Source: Chitinophaga sp. HK235 (GTDB lineage: Bacteria > Bacteroidota > Bacteroidia > Chitinophagales > Chitinophagaceae). Taken from it: a DNA stretch of 64,000 nt. The position numbers and the translations under genes are program-made. Where the stretch lies: assembly GCF_018255755.1 (NCBI RefSeq), contig NZ_CP073766.1, positions 558,001-622,000 on the forward strand, written 5' to 3'. The notes beneath the pieces were generated by a model that did not search any database, had not been told where the DNA came from, and saw only the letters and a program-made list of their open reading frames with translations. Below, in pieces: positions 39,508-50,300 of this stretch (within the stretch, counting starts at the first letter, position 1; each line of letters opens with the position of its first letter).

Positions 39508-40719
39508 TTATTCTGCTCCGGCTTCTTCACCATCATCATGTCCCAACATTTCCCGGATAGGCTTTACAGCCTGGTATATGCCACGGTTGTATTTGTTGCC
39601 CAGGATGATCAGGGTGGTAGTATCTTCCACAAAACGGTAAAACACAGTATTGTTGCCATGCCACCAGCCATTGTGGTAAACAATATTTCTGGTACTGTCC
39701 GGATATACCATCAGCCGCCATCCCAGCCCGTAGTTGCGGATGCCTGCTTTTTCATGGCTGTAAGGTGTATACGCAGCTTTCAGTGTGGCTGAATCGAGCA
39801 AATGCCCGGAATACAGTGCCTGGTCCCATTTCAGCATATCGCGTGCGGAGCTGTAAATACCTTTATCGCCCATCACTCCGTCGAAATAAGTATCTGGTTC
39901 TGCCTGCCCGTTATACTTATGACTTTGGGTCTGATGCGGATGAGGTGCAGAGGTAGGGTCATATACAAAAGTATTGACCATATGCAGCGGCTTGAAAAAT
40001 GTCTGCTGCATGAAGTCAGCATATTTTTGTCCGCTGACCTTTTCAATAATCGAAGCCAGCAGGAGATAATTTGTATTGCAATACTGGAAGTGAGTATCCG
40101 GCAGATGCTGGATACGCGGCTTATGTTGTTCCATCAGTCTGATCACCTCATCGTTGGTAAGGAAACCAGACTGGTCTTTTACCAGGCTATCGCAGAAATA
40201 CAGATAGTTGGGCAAACCGCTGCGATGATTCAGCAGCATGCGCACCTTAATACCTTTATAAGGGAAATGTGGGAAGAACTTCTGCAGGGAGTCTTCCAGG
40301 CTCAGCTTCTGTTTTTCGGCCAGCCATAATACAGCAGCGCCGGTAAAGGTTTTGGAAACGGAGGCAAGCTGAAACGCTGAGCTGTCCATAACCGGGTTTT
40401 TGGTGCGGTAATTTTCGAAGCCATGATATTGTTCGAAAATGATGACACCTTTTTTAGCAACAATGATGGCTCCGTTGAAGCCGCTGCGTAATAGTTTGTT
40501 GCTGTAAAATGAACTCAGGTCCTGTTGTAATTGCATGGTGCGCGGAGCTTTGAGGATAGCCTCTTTTTGCGCTGCCGTTAAATTGAGCGTGTACAAAGTA
40601 CTGTCTGATATGGCTTGTTTTCTGCTTGCTTTGATACGCGCGGCATTGCCCTGACAACTGGAGATAATGGCAATACCTGTGATAGATAAGATGATGCTTA
40701 CTGCTTTCAATCGCTTCAT
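39508..40719 (-). CDS. Serine hydrolase of the class C beta-lactamase / D-peptidase family (lipoprotein)
   Basis: This 403-residue envelope lipoprotein (lipobox 'AIISSC', Cys22) has the penicillin-binding-protein-like fold. The SxxK motif is Ser120-Lys123 ('LASVSKTF'), the YxN motif is in 'FQYCNTNYLL' (about 205-215) and the KTG-equivalent is HxG-like in 'VYHNGWWHGNN'. Relatives include esterases, D-aminopeptidases and peptidoglycan hydrolases; few are true beta-lactamases. No antibiotic-resistance neighbour is present, so the substrate is unknown. Confidence 0.85.
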   Translation of the reverse strand: MKRLKAVSIILSITGIAIISSCQGNAARIKASRKQAISDSTLYTLNLTAAQKEAILKAPRTMQLQQDLSSFYSNKLLRSGFNGAIIVAKKGVIIFEQYHGFENYRTKNPVMDSSAFQLASVSKTFTGAAVLWLAEKQKLSLEDSLQKFFPHFPYKGIKVRMLLNHRSGLPNYLYFCDSLVKDQSGFLTNDEVIRLMEQHKPRIQHLPDTHFQYCNTNYLLLASIIEKVSGQKYADFMQQTFFKPLHMVNTFVYDPTSAPHPHQTQSHKYNGQAEPDTYFDGVMGDKGIYSSARDMLKWDQALYSGHLLDSATLKAAYTPYSHEKAGIRNYGLGWRLMVYPDSTRNIVYHNGWWHGNNTVFYRFVEDTTTLIILGNKYNRGIYQAVKPIREMLGHDDGEEAGAE

Positions 40720-41038
40720 TAGAGGTGATTCACTGACTTACTTAATGCTGATTCTCTCTCGATAAAATACAAGGCGCTAAAATTATACTCATTGTCTTTG
40801 TGTACCAAATATTACCTGACTCTCGGCAAGCTTTTAATATATTTTTAAGCCCGTTGCTTAATAAACATCAAAAAAAACAGGATGGAAGCGCGTTTTTTTT
40901 GATAAAAATCTAATTTGATGACAACAGTATTTGATAATTCCTCAACATCGAGTAGGTTTGTGCCTTGTTTGACCCGCGTAACCGCAATTATTAAGCCAAT
41001 TGCGTGAGTAAGTTTTACATATAATTCTTTATAATATC
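40720..41038. other. 319-base intergenic gap between divergent genes
   Basis: The AT-rich gap must hold the promoters of serA and the serine hydrolase, but no clean TAnnTTTG lies close to either start. A short inverted repeat GCAATT/AATTGC occurs near 40983-41003. I see no gene or RNA. Confidence 0.5.
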
Positions 41039-42274
41039 ATGGAACAGGTAAAGTCTACAAGTTATCCGAAAGAAAAGATCAGCATTTTATTGTTGGAGAA
41101 TATCAGCGACGCTGCAGTGGCAGAATTTACCTCCGCAGGCTATAGTGTGCGTAAAATGGCTGGTGCGCTCGGTGAAGATGAACTGATCAATGAAATCAAG
41201 GATGTTCATTTATTGGGAATCCGTTCCAAAACACAGGTCACCCGTAAAGTGCTCGAAGCAGCCAGGAAACTCCAGGCAATAGGTTGTTTTTGTATTGGTA
41301 CTAATCAGGTAGATCTCAAAGCTGCCACCGAACATGGGGTGGCTGTTTTTAATGCCCCTTACTCCAATACCCGCTCCGTAGCAGAGCTGGTTATCGGTTT
41401 GTCTATTGTTCTGATCCGTCGTATTGTTGACAAAAACGCTGCCGCCCACAACGGCATATGGATGAAAGAAGCAAAAGGAAGCTACGAGCTGAGGGGTAAA
41501 ACACTCGGTATCGTGGGTTATGGTAACATCGGCAGTCAGGTAAGCGTACTGGCAGAAGGGATGGGCATGAACGTGATGTATTATGATGCTGAAACCAAAT
41601 TGCCTTTGGGTAACGCTGTACAACAGCGTTCTCTGAAAGAGCTGTTCGAACAGGCAGACATCATTTCCCTGCACGTACCTTCCAATAGGTCTACCGAAAA
41701 TATGATCAATCGGGAAACACTGTCTTATGTAAAAAAGGGTGCTATCTTCCTGAACTATGCGAGAGGAGAAGTAGTTGATCTGGAGGCGTTAAAAGAAGCG
41801 CTTGAAAGCGGACAACTGTCTGGTGCAGCAGTTGACGTGTTCCCGGTAGAGCCGGAAAAAAATGGTGCAGCTTTCTCCACGCCGCTGCAAAAGTTGTCCA
41901 ACGTAATCCTGACACCGCATATTGGTGGCAGTACCGAGGAAGCCCAGCACAACATCGGCCTGGATGTAAGCAGCAAACTACTCAACTATCTGGAAAAAGG
42001 TGCCAGCTTTGGTTCTCATACCGTGCCGGCTCTTAGCGTACCACCCATTGAAAATACCCACCGTATTCTGCACGTGCACCAGAACGTGCCCGGTGTGCTG
42101 TCTGCTATCAACACCGCACTGTCTGAAAACAAAATCAATATCCTGGGCCAGTACCTTAAAACCAACGACCAGATTGGTTATGTGGTACTGGACGTAGACA
42201 GACAACTGTCTCAGGAAGCACTTACCTTGTTGAAAGACGTTAAACATACCATCAAGGCCAGACTGCTGTATTAA
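41039..42274 (+). CDS. serA: D-3-phosphoglycerate dehydrogenase
   Basis: This 411-residue NAD-dependent enzyme starts serine synthesis by oxidising 3-phosphoglycerate. The substrate domain, the Rossmann domain ('LGIVGYGNIGSQVS', about 155-168) and the catalytic 'NYARGEVVD' Arg, Glu and 'TPHIGGSTEEAQ' His regions are present. An ACT domain (about 335-411, 'HRILHVHQNVPGVLSAINT') suggests serine feedback inhibition. Length and order match the E. coli-type enzyme. A strong terminator follows, so it appears to be monocistronic. Confidence 0.95.
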   Translation: MEQVKSTSYPKEKISILLLENISDAAVAEFTSAGYSVRKMAGALGEDELINEIKDVHLLGIRSKTQVTRKVLEAARKLQAIGCFCIGTNQVDLKAATEHGVAVFNAPYSNTRSVAELVIGLSIVLIRRIVDKNAAAHNGIWMKEAKGSYELRGKTLGIVGYGNIGSQVSVLAEGMGMNVMYYDAETKLPLGNAVQQRSLKELFEQADIISLHVPSNRSTENMINRETLSYVKKGAIFLNYARGEVVDLEALKEALESGQLSGAAVDVFPVEPEKNGAAFSTPLQKLSNVILTPHIGGSTEEAQHNIGLDVSSKLLNYLEKGASFGSHTVPALSVPPIENTHRILHVHQNVPGVLSAINTALSENKINILGQYLKTNDQIGYVVLDVDRQLSQEALTLLKDVKHTIKARLLY

Positions 42275-42293
42275 TTGTTTTATAATAATATAG

Positions 42294-42336
42294 ATAAGGG
42301 AGAACGGATATTGAAAAATCCGTTCTCCCTTATATC
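42294..42336 (+). terminator. Terminator of serA
   Basis: A perfect 16-bp stem (42294-42309/42318-42333, ATAAGGGAGAACGGAT) with an 8-base loop lies 20 bases after the stop codon. Confidence 0.85.
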
Positions 42337-42434
42337 TTTCTGCTGTAACTCCACATCACCGTTTGTCTTCCTTCCAACTTTATTTAAGGCCTTTTCGTCG
42401 ATTCTTTTTCCCGCTTATACGCTTTTTCAGTAAA

Positions 42435-42461
42435 TTGTTTCAGATTTGTTTATTAACCTTG
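42435..42461 (+). promoter_or_regulatory. Candidate promoter of the CBM9-like protein / S41 peptidase pair
   Basis: TTG (42435-42437), 16 bases and TAACCTTG (42454-42461) approximate the TTG/TAnnTTTG promoter, 27 bases before the ATG. Confidence 0.45.
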
Positions 42462-42488
42462 CAGGCGTAACAGAAATCAAACAATCGC

Positions 42489-43274
42489 ATGAACAGTATC
42501 AAAGTACGTATAGCAGGGGCCGGATTGATAGCAGCACTGCTATGCCAGGTTAATCTAAACGCGCAGGACAGTGAATCCAACAAGTGGGTCCCTGATCATA
42601 TCAAAATAGACGGCCAGGCCACCGAATGGCCCAAGCCCCTACAATTCTATAATAACGATACCAAGCTTTTTTATACGATCGCCAATAACAAGGATACGTT
42701 GTTTATTGTTGTCAGCGTGCCCGACAAACTAAGCCAGCAGCGGATTATGCGCTCAGGAATGAGTATATCCATCAATCCGACGGGGAAGAAAAAAGGAGGA
42801 GCGACCCTTACTTTCCCGCTTACGACTGAGGCGGCACCAACACCGGATGTACCCCAGGAGTCGCGGCAAAAGGTAGCGGACGAATGGAAAAAGCAGATCC
42901 TGGCTAATGTGAAGGAAGTCAAAGTAGAAGGGTTTACCGGTATTGCAGACGGCAACATTCCTGTAAACAACTCCTACGGCATCCGTACCGCCTCCACTTT
43001 CGATGGGGCTGGCAACCTGGTATGTGAAATGGCTGTACCCCTTACCGCAGCAGGAATACCTGCCGGATACGATAAGCCGATCGCATATCGTTTTAAAGTT
43101 AATTCGCTCAGTAATGCCGAACGCAAGGAGCACGAAAAAGCCATGAGAGAAAAAATGGCCAAAGCAAAAGAACAGGGTGGCGGCCCCGGCATGGCCATGG
43201 ACCCCGATTTTAACATGATGTTGTTCTTCTCCAACGAATTCTGGACCAGACAAACATTAGCAACACACCCGTAA
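42489..43274 (+). CDS. Secreted CBM9/DOMON-like protein, unknown function
   Basis: This 261-residue protein has a signal peptide (about 1-25, ending NLNAQD). A beta-sandwich module follows that resembles carbohydrate-binding family 9 ('IKIDGQATEWPKPLQFYNND', then 'FYTIANNKDTLFIVVSV', about 38-75). The C-terminal third is charged ('ERKEHEKAMREKMAKAKEQG', about 210-230) and then Gly/Met-rich. No catalytic motif is visible. The S41 peptidase gene begins 21 bp downstream, so they are probably co-transcribed. Confidence 0.72.
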   Translation: MNSIKVRIAGAGLIAALLCQVNLNAQDSESNKWVPDHIKIDGQATEWPKPLQFYNNDTKLFYTIANNKDTLFIVVSVPDKLSQQRIMRSGMSISINPTGKKKGGATLTFPLTTEAAPTPDVPQESRQKVADEWKKQILANVKEVKVEGFTGIADGNIPVNNSYGIRTASTFDGAGNLVCEMAVPLTAAGIPAGYDKPIAYRFKVNSLSNAERKEHEKAMREKMAKAKEQGGGPGMAMDPDFNMMLFFSNEFWTRQTLATHP

Positions 43275-43295
43275 TTCACTGTCATAACTATTGCT

Positions 43296-44891
43296 ATGTA
43301 TAAAAATCTGTTTACCTCAGGAGCCAGGGCAGCCTTCACCGGTATTGCCTGCGTGATCATGTTGATTGCCTGCCGCAAAGACAATAAAACGTCTCCGGAC
43401 CCGACAACCAATCCTGTTAATAACCCTACTGGTAGTCAGTCTAAAGATGAAGATTCCCTGAAATACCTGATGTATCAGATTATGCAGGTTACTTATGCAG
43501 ATGGAGGAAGAACGCCTTCCCGCGGTTTGCCTACATATTACTGGTATTCACAGGTGCCGTCGCTCAATCCGCTGGACAGCAAGTATGCCAACGCTGACAG
43601 TTTGCTGTCAGTTATGAAAACATATGCGATCAACCCGGGAACTACCAAGCCATATGATCATTACAGTTTCCTGGATCGTAACGGCGTACTCACTAACAAG
43701 CTCTTTAACGGTGTTTCCGCGCAGACATTCGCTGCCACCAATAAAGGAGACTTCGGTTTTGATTATGGCGTAGCACTGGACAGGTCTAACAATGCCCATA
43801 TCTACGTGTTGTACGCGGATAAAAACAGTCCCGCCGGTCAGATCGGTGTTACCCGCGGCTGGGAAATCATCTCCGTTAATGGCAACAGTAATATCAATAC
43901 CAGCCAGGCTTTCCTGGAATCAACGTACAATGCTATCTTTAGCAGCAGCTCCGTTACACTGGGATTCAAACGGCCTGACAATACTACCTTCACCCAAACA
44001 CTGAATACAGGAAGCTATAATGTCAATCCGGTTGTTTTTGATTCCGTGCTCACTGTAACAAATCCAACGACCCTGGTAAGCAAGAAGGTGGGCTATTTCT
44101 CCATGTATACGTTCTCCAGCGTGATCAATTCCAATGGACAGGCTACCTTCACGAGAACAGTGCTGGATCAGCTCTTCTCCAAATTTCAGGCACAAGGTGT
44201 TACCAGCCTGATCGTAGACCTGCGCTACAACGGAGGTGGTGCCGTTTCTACCGCGGAATATCTTGACAACGCTATCGCGCCAGCCTCCGCAGCCGGAAAC
44301 CTGATGTACCACACGATCTATAACGATAAGATCATGGCACAGATTTCTGATGTGAAACTGACGACTACCACCAATTTTGCAGCCTCTACCAGCCGCCTCA
44401 CACTGGATAATGTGTTCTTTATCACCAGTGGCAGTACTGCTTCGGCCAGTGAGTTAACCCTCAACAACCTGAAGCCATACATGACTGTAAAACTGGTGGG
44501 TGAAAAAACATATGGCAAACCAGTAGGGTTCATTGATTTCAACATCTCTGTTTTTGATCAGAACCATAGCCAGAAATACCTGGCAGATCTGTACGCCATC
44601 AATTTTGAAACTAAAAACGCAAATGGAGTGGGAGGGTATTATACCGGTATTGATGTGGATGCTGCAGCAGTAGACTACGTCAATGTTCCCTGGGGTAGTA
44701 CTACCAGAGATGCCAATCTGATAGCAATCGTAAATTATATAAATACCGGCAGCTATACTGTTCCGGGAGCCCGTATGGCTACTCCTGAGCTGGACAATCT
44801 CCGGGTAGGAATACCGGCGCTGAAACCGGTGAATGGTTTTAACGGCATGGTGGACTATGAACGTAGCCGCGCTTTACGCTTAAACCGTTAA
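43296..44891 (+). CDS. S41-family (C-terminal-processing) peptidase lipoprotein
   Basis: This 531-residue cell-envelope lipoprotein (lipobox 'IMLIACRK', Cys26) is a tail-specific-protease-like enzyme. A PDZ domain (about 160-235; 'AGQIGVTRGWEIISVNGNS') precedes the S41 core with 'LIVDLRYNGGG' (about 305-315). The catalytic serine is probably Ser383 in 'SGSTASASELTL', with Lys408 in 'GEKTYGKPVG' as its partner. A Ser/Pro/Asn-rich spacer (about 30-48) follows the lipid anchor. It follows the CBM9-like gene by 21 bp. Substrate unknown. Confidence 0.9.
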   Translation: MYKNLFTSGARAAFTGIACVIMLIACRKDNKTSPDPTTNPVNNPTGSQSKDEDSLKYLMYQIMQVTYADGGRTPSRGLPTYYWYSQVPSLNPLDSKYANADSLLSVMKTYAINPGTTKPYDHYSFLDRNGVLTNKLFNGVSAQTFAATNKGDFGFDYGVALDRSNNAHIYVLYADKNSPAGQIGVTRGWEIISVNGNSNINTSQAFLESTYNAIFSSSSVTLGFKRPDNTTFTQTLNTGSYNVNPVVFDSVLTVTNPTTLVSKKVGYFSMYTFSSVINSNGQATFTRTVLDQLFSKFQAQGVTSLIVDLRYNGGGAVSTAEYLDNAIAPASAAGNLMYHTIYNDKIMAQISDVKLTTTTNFAASTSRLTLDNVFFITSGSTASASELTLNNLKPYMTVKLVGEKTYGKPVGFIDFNISVFDQNHSQKYLADLYAINFETKNANGVGGYYTGIDVDAAAVDYVNVPWGSTTRDANLIAIVNYINTGSYTVPGARMATPELDNLRVGIPALKPVNGFNGMVDYERSRALRLNR

Positions 44892-44893
44892 GG

Positions 44894-44934
44894 TTATTTG
44901 CAGGAAGACGCTTGTAGCGTCTTCCTGCAAATAA
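44894..44934. terminator. Bidirectional terminator between S41 peptidase and hexosaminidase genes
   Basis: A perfect 19-bp stem (44894-44912/44916-44934, core GCAGGAAGACGCT) with a 3-base loop separates convergent genes and overlaps neither coding region. Confidence 0.88.
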
Positions 44935-44938
44935 TTTA

Positions 44939-47182
44939 TCAGTATACAATTATCTCATCCGCAAACATAAATCCCCGTTGTTCATTGCGGGCATGTACCC
45001 TGATATAACGGGCTTGCTGTTCTTTCAGGTCAAACTTAAAGTCCTTGAAAGTCAGTGTGGACAAGCTCACCGGAACATCATTGTTAACCTGCTGCACAGT
45101 ACGGAAATTTTTACCATCATCAGAAAGTTGCACTTCTACCCAAGCCGGTATATATACACCAGGGCCGGTAAGTTGCATGAAGTTGATGGATAAACTGCGC
45201 AGTGACGTTACTTTCTCCAGGTCCACTGTTACATCCATATCTCCCAGAAACCCTTGCCACTGACCGTCTCCATAGGTTAATGATCCGCGGTAACCATTTA
45301 CTAGTGTCGCTTCTTTTTGCGCTGCATACTTTTCATTGTAAGGCCGGTTGTAGATCACCTTTTTTCCCAGTGCCAGATGATCATCCACAGCCAGTACGGT
45401 AGGTTTGCCTTTCATCACGGTGTCCTGGAAAATGGCCGCCGTTATGATCGCTGAGCCGGATACCGTAAATCTGCCGGTATACAAGGAAGAATTTTTATCC
45501 GGCATTTTCCCATCCAGTGTATAACGGATGGTTGGTTTGTACTGCTCAGAGCTGAAGGTGATGGCCGCCTGATGTTGTGTGATATCTATCTCCGGATGTA
45601 TATTAACCACATAAGAAGGGCGATAATAATTTACGTTTAACCGTTGGAGTAAGTGATAATGGGATTGCAACCGTTGTTGAAAATTGTCCCAGTTTTTATG
45701 CAGCGTGTCAGACCATACTACTTCCGAAAGGGCTATCAGCCTGGGATACACCATATACTCCAGATGGTTGGTATGGGGAATATATTCCGTCCAGATATTA
45801 GCCTGGGCGCCGAGTACATGTTGGGCGGCTGCAGCGTTAAGCTCACGGGGAACCGGTTCATAACTGTATACCTTTTCCAACGGAAGATATCCGCTGATGG
45901 CTTCCGGCTGTGTTGCAGGATCGGCCTGATAGCTGTCGAAATAACAATGGGAGCCGGGTGTCATCACCACATCATGTCCTTCTTTAGCAGCAGCGATACC
46001 ACCACTTTCACCACGCCAGGACATCACTGTTGCTTCCGGTGCAAGGCCGCCTTCCAGTATTTCATCCCAGCCCAGCAGTTTGCGGTGGCGGGAGATCAGG
46101 AATTTTTCCATCCGGCGGATGGCATAACTCTGCAATTCTTTTTCATCCTTCAGTTGTTCTGTCCGGATGCGTTGCTGGCATTTGGGGCATTGTTTCCATG
46201 CCTTAGTGGAAGCTTCGTCGCCGCCGATATGGATATATTTTGAAGGGAAGATGCTGATCACTTCATCCAATACATTTTGCAGGAAAGCAAAAGTGGAATC
46301 GTTGCCCAGACAAAATTCCGAGTTTTTATAAGGGGTGCCGGAGCAGGAGAGTTCCGGGTAGATGGCCAGCACTTCTTCAGAATGTCCGGGCATTTCAATC
46401 TCCGGGATTACAGTAATACCGCGGGCTGCAGCGTAGGCTACGATGTCACGGGCTTCCTGTTGTGTATAGTAACCTCCGTATGCATTAGGGTCTCCTTCAT
46501 GAGAATAGCGACGGTCGCCGTTCTTCCACCATTCTTTCCAGTTACCATGGGTGCGCCAGGCGGCCTGGCGGGTCAGTTCAGGATAACGTTTGATTTCCAG
46601 TCTCCAGCCCGCGCCATCGGTAAGATGCCAGTGGAAGGTATTCATCCGGTACAATGCCATCAGATCGATAAATCTTTTGACATAAGCAGCGGGAAAATAG
46701 TTACGGGACACGTCGAGGTGAACACCTCTGTATCCAAAGCGTGGCTGGTCGCTGATATCGGCACAGGGCAATAAAGATGGGTCGGGCTGCAGCAGGCTTA
46801 ACTGGAGCAGGGACAGGGTGGCGTTGATAGCGCCTGCTTCTGAACGGGCCTGGACAGTTACACTGGCCGGGGTGATGCTGATCCGGTATCCATCCGGATG
46901 TGGAACGGCAGAGGCGTTTACCCGTTTGAAAATGATAGCAGACTGGTGAGGGCCTGCTTTTGCATCAGCAGGCAGGGTCCCCATTTTTTGTAAGAGCTGA
47001 GCGGCCTGCCGGAAATCCTTCCCCGGAAAAATCAATCCTTTGGCATTCATCCTGAAAAATCCAGTGCCAGCGGTAATATGTGCTGGTCGCGGGATCAGGT
47101 CAAGATTACCGGTATACTGTGCTTTCCCCGGAAGAATACTACAGGCAGTCAATACTAATATGCTGACACAATGCTTAAACAT
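44939..47182 (-). CDS. Beta-N-acetylhexosaminidase, glycoside hydrolase family 20
   Basis: This 747-residue exported enzyme removes terminal GlcNAc from chitin oligomers or glycans by substrate-assisted catalysis. The order is: signal peptide (about 1-21; 'VLTAC' could also be a lipobox), GH20b domain (about 30-140), GH20 barrel with the catalytic pair Asp322-Glu323 in 'HIGGDEAS', and CHB_HEX_C-like domain ('PTIRYTLDGKMPD', about 545-600). An F5/8 type C-like beta-sandwich ends the protein (about 620-747). I prefer ATG 47182 over the TTG three codons upstream. It is co-oriented with the giant adhesin gene, 136 bases away and separated by a hairpin. Confidence 0.94.
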   Translation of the reverse strand: MFKHCVSILVLTACSILPGKAQYTGNLDLIPRPAHITAGTGFFRMNAKGLIFPGKDFRQAAQLLQKMGTLPADAKAGPHQSAIIFKRVNASAVPHPDGYRISITPASVTVQARSEAGAINATLSLLQLSLLQPDPSLLPCADISDQPRFGYRGVHLDVSRNYFPAAYVKRFIDLMALYRMNTFHWHLTDGAGWRLEIKRYPELTRQAAWRTHGNWKEWWKNGDRRYSHEGDPNAYGGYYTQQEARDIVAYAAARGITVIPEIEMPGHSEEVLAIYPELSCSGTPYKNSEFCLGNDSTFAFLQNVLDEVISIFPSKYIHIGGDEASTKAWKQCPKCQQRIRTEQLKDEKELQSYAIRRMEKFLISRHRKLLGWDEILEGGLAPEATVMSWRGESGGIAAAKEGHDVVMTPGSHCYFDSYQADPATQPEAISGYLPLEKVYSYEPVPRELNAAAAQHVLGAQANIWTEYIPHTNHLEYMVYPRLIALSEVVWSDTLHKNWDNFQQRLQSHYHLLQRLNVNYYRPSYVVNIHPEIDITQHQAAITFSSEQYKPTIRYTLDGKMPDKNSSLYTGRFTVSGSAIITAAIFQDTVMKGKPTVLAVDDHLALGKKVIYNRPYNEKYAAQKEATLVNGYRGSLTYGDGQWQGFLGDMDVTVDLEKVTSLRSLSINFMQLTGPGVYIPAWVEVQLSDDGKNFRTVQQVNNDVPVSLSTLTFKDFKFDLKEQQARYIRVHARNEQRGFMFADEIIVY

Positions 47183-47252
47183 ACAACTCAAAAAGATTAA
47201 GCGGCAATGATAGGGAAAGAATCACAAAAAAGAGAATGAAAGGGATATAAAA

Positions 47253-47290
47253 GCAGAAAGCATAAAGCCCGGAGGCCTTATGCTTTCTGC
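47253..47290 (-). terminator. Hairpin between the giant protein gene and the hexosaminidase gene
   Basis: GCAGAAAGCATA (47253-47264) pairs perfectly with 47279-47290, 28 bases after the giant gene's stop codon, with only a weak T-rich tail on the minus strand. Confidence 0.6.
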
Positions 47291-47317
47291 AAACAGGAGT
47301 ATTCGGTCAACACATTT

Positions 47318-50300
47318 TTATCTTACCACGGTCACTTCGCCTTTGATAACATTGGAAGGACCGCCGGCTACTTTCTTGTAGGTGAGCCACCATACGTAGG
47401 TGCCGATGTCTACAGGTGATCCTTTGAATTTACCATCCCATCCTTTATGACTGTCGGAGGAGACGAAGATTAATTCACCCCAACGGTTGAAGATCCGCAG
47501 TTCGTATTCAAACATTGGTCCGCGTACAATTGGTCTGAAGAAGTCATTCCGTCCGTCGCCATTTGGTGAGAAGGCGTTCGGGAATTGTGGTTTTGGTTCG
47601 CACTGTGTAAAGTTGACTCTGATGTCGTCTGTTGCGCTGCCGCAATCATTGAACACAGTCACTGTATACGTGCCACCGTTGGTCACCTGCAGGGTGGGCG
47701 AGGTGCTGCCATTATCCCAGCGTACGCTGGTGATGCCGCCACCTTCCGCACGGAGTGTCAGGGTTTCTCCTATACACATTACGGTATCATTGCCCAGGTT
47801 AATTTTCGGCAGGCCGGTGATGTTTACCCGTACGCTGTCGAGGTATACGCGTTGGCAGAATTTGTCCATTACCGCCAGTTTGTATTTACCGGCTTTGGAT
47901 ACCTGTTTCACCGGATTAGTGTCGCCATCGTTCCAGAGGTAGGATACTGCATCCGGGTTGGTACCGTCGAAGGTGATGGTGCCGTCAGGGCAGATGTTCC
48001 TGTCTGGTCCGAGGTCTACATTGATACCTGGTTTCATTCTAACGTTCACGGTATCTCTTACCACACAGTTGTCTCTGCTTACTGCTACCCAATAACCGCC
48101 TGGTTTGTTGACGATGATGGAGTTGCTGGTTTCGCCTGTCTGCCATTTGATGCGTCCGCCGTTGGAAGTAACGGTCAGCATGATAGACTGGTCAGGGCAG
48201 ATAGCCGTATCGCGGCTCAGTGTGATATCTGGTGGCGGATTAACGCTCACTTTCACGGTGTCGATGGTGATACATGCGCTCTTCATCACTTTCACCCAGA
48301 ATTGTTCCTGTGTGCTTACGAGGATAGAAGAGGTAGTAGCGCCGGTGCTCCAGAGATAAGTAGCGCCCTGCACGTAGGCATCGAGTTTCACGGACTGTCC
48401 GCGGCAGATGGTAGTATCAGGGATAGTTACCAGTGGTGTCGGGATCAGGCCCACTTTAATGGTATCGGTAGTTATGCACTGACCGTTGCTTACGCTTACC
48501 CAGTAGGTACCGGCCTGTGTAACCTTGATCCGTTGTGTGGTGGCGCCGGTAGACCATTTGATGGTGTAGGCGAAGTTGGAAGCACCTGCATCCAGTACGA
48601 GGCTGTTGCCGCCGCAGATGGTGGTGTCGTTACCGAGGTTGACAACCGGTTTCTGAATGTATTTCAGCTGGTATGTCATTGTATCGGAAGAACAACCGGT
48701 TTTGCCATCTGTCATGATGAAGGAAGCGGAAGTAGCGCCGTTCAGGTTGAACTGGTTGCTGCTTTGTGTGAGTGGCAGGCCAGGTACCGCGTTGGCAGGT
48801 GTTACTGCTACGAGGGTGAAGGTTGGCATAGACACGTTGCCTACCGGTTGCAATGCTACTCTTGGATTGTCAGAGCAGTTGGTTGGCAGGGTAGCGTCCA
48901 GCTGTGGCTTCGGACAAGGCATGATGATCACACGTTGTATTACGTCGTTGGCTTTATTGCCGCAGGCGTCGGTGATGGTCCATCTTCTTACGATGGTGTA
49001 TCCTTTACAGATGTCTTTTACATAAGGATCTTCACTATAAGTTGCTTTTTTCGGGAAGGAAGGATCACAGTTGTCTGTAGCGGTGAGTACCGGAGCAGCC
49101 GGGATCTTGTCCTGGCAGAAGATGGTCACATCTGCAGGAGCAGGCATGATCACCGGTCTGGTGGTGTCTTTTACAGTTACCACCTGTTTCATGGTAGCGG
49201 TGTTGCCACAAGCATCTTTTGCGATCCAGGTCCTGATGATGCGGTAGTTGTTACCGCATGCGCCCGGTATGGATTCGGTGATGGTCTGGCGTGTTACGGT
49301 GAGGCCATTACCCATAGTGCTGCAATTATCCGTTGCTGTTACATTGGTAGCAGGTGCCGGGATGTTGTCGCAGTTAACAGTGGTGTCTGCAGGAGGCACT
49401 ACCGTGAATACCGGTTTGGAGGTATCCTGTACGGTGATGGTCTGCTGCATGGTGGCTTTGTTACCGCAATCGTCAGTAGCTGTCCAGGTGCGGATTTCCA
49501 CGTAGTTGCCTGCACAAGCGCCAGGAGTTCTCTGGGTTTTGGTGCTGGTAAACACCTGGATGTTACCGGTACAGTTGTCTTTGGCAGTGATGGTAGGCCA
49601 TGCTGGCACTTTATCACAATCTACCACGGTGTCTTTAGGCGCAGGCATAGAGAATACCGGTCTGGTGGTGTCCTGTACGAGGATGATCTGCTGTACAGTG
49701 TTGCCGTTGCCGCATTCATCCAGCGCGGTCCATTTACGGTAGATAGTGTAGTTGCTGGCGCAGCTGGTGGATTTGCGTACAACTGAGTCTCTGGAAGTAA
49801 CAGTGATTACACCTGGAGTACAGTTGTCGGTAGCGGTCAGGTTGATAGTGGCCGGTACTTTGTCGCAATCAACAGTCACGTCTGCTGGTGGTCGCATGGT
49901 GAACACAGGAGCGGTCATGTCTTTTACAGTGATCACCTGTGTGAGTGTTAAGCCGGTGTTGCAGGCATCTTTGGCTGTCCAGGTACGGATCAGCTGGTAG
50001 TTGTTGCCACAGGCACCAGGGATGTCTTTACGAACTTCTACCGGTTGGATGGTGATGTTGCCGGTGCAATCATCTTTGGCGATCAGGTCTACTTTAGCAG
50101 GAACCTTGTCACAGTCAACAGTGATGTTGGCAGGAGCATTGGTAATGAATACCGGAGCTTTGGTATCCTGTACGGTGATCGTTTGGGATGCTTTCGCGCT
50201 CAATCCGCATCTGTCGATAGCAGTCCAGGTACGGGTGATAGTAGTAATACAAGGAGAGACTACTACGGTCACGTCGTTATAAGTTACGTTCAGTGATACA

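Noticed and set aside
39508..40719. True beta-lactamase resistance gene
   Set aside because: The SxxK hydrolase family is broad; nothing in the sequence or neighbourhood points to antibiotic hydrolysis.
47585..49786. 733-codon plus-strand ORF antisense to the giant gene
   Set aside because: Composition (Cys, Tyr, His, Arg-rich without domains) is what the reverse frame of a Thr/Val/Asn-rich repeat protein gives; the minus-strand frame has signal peptide and known domains.
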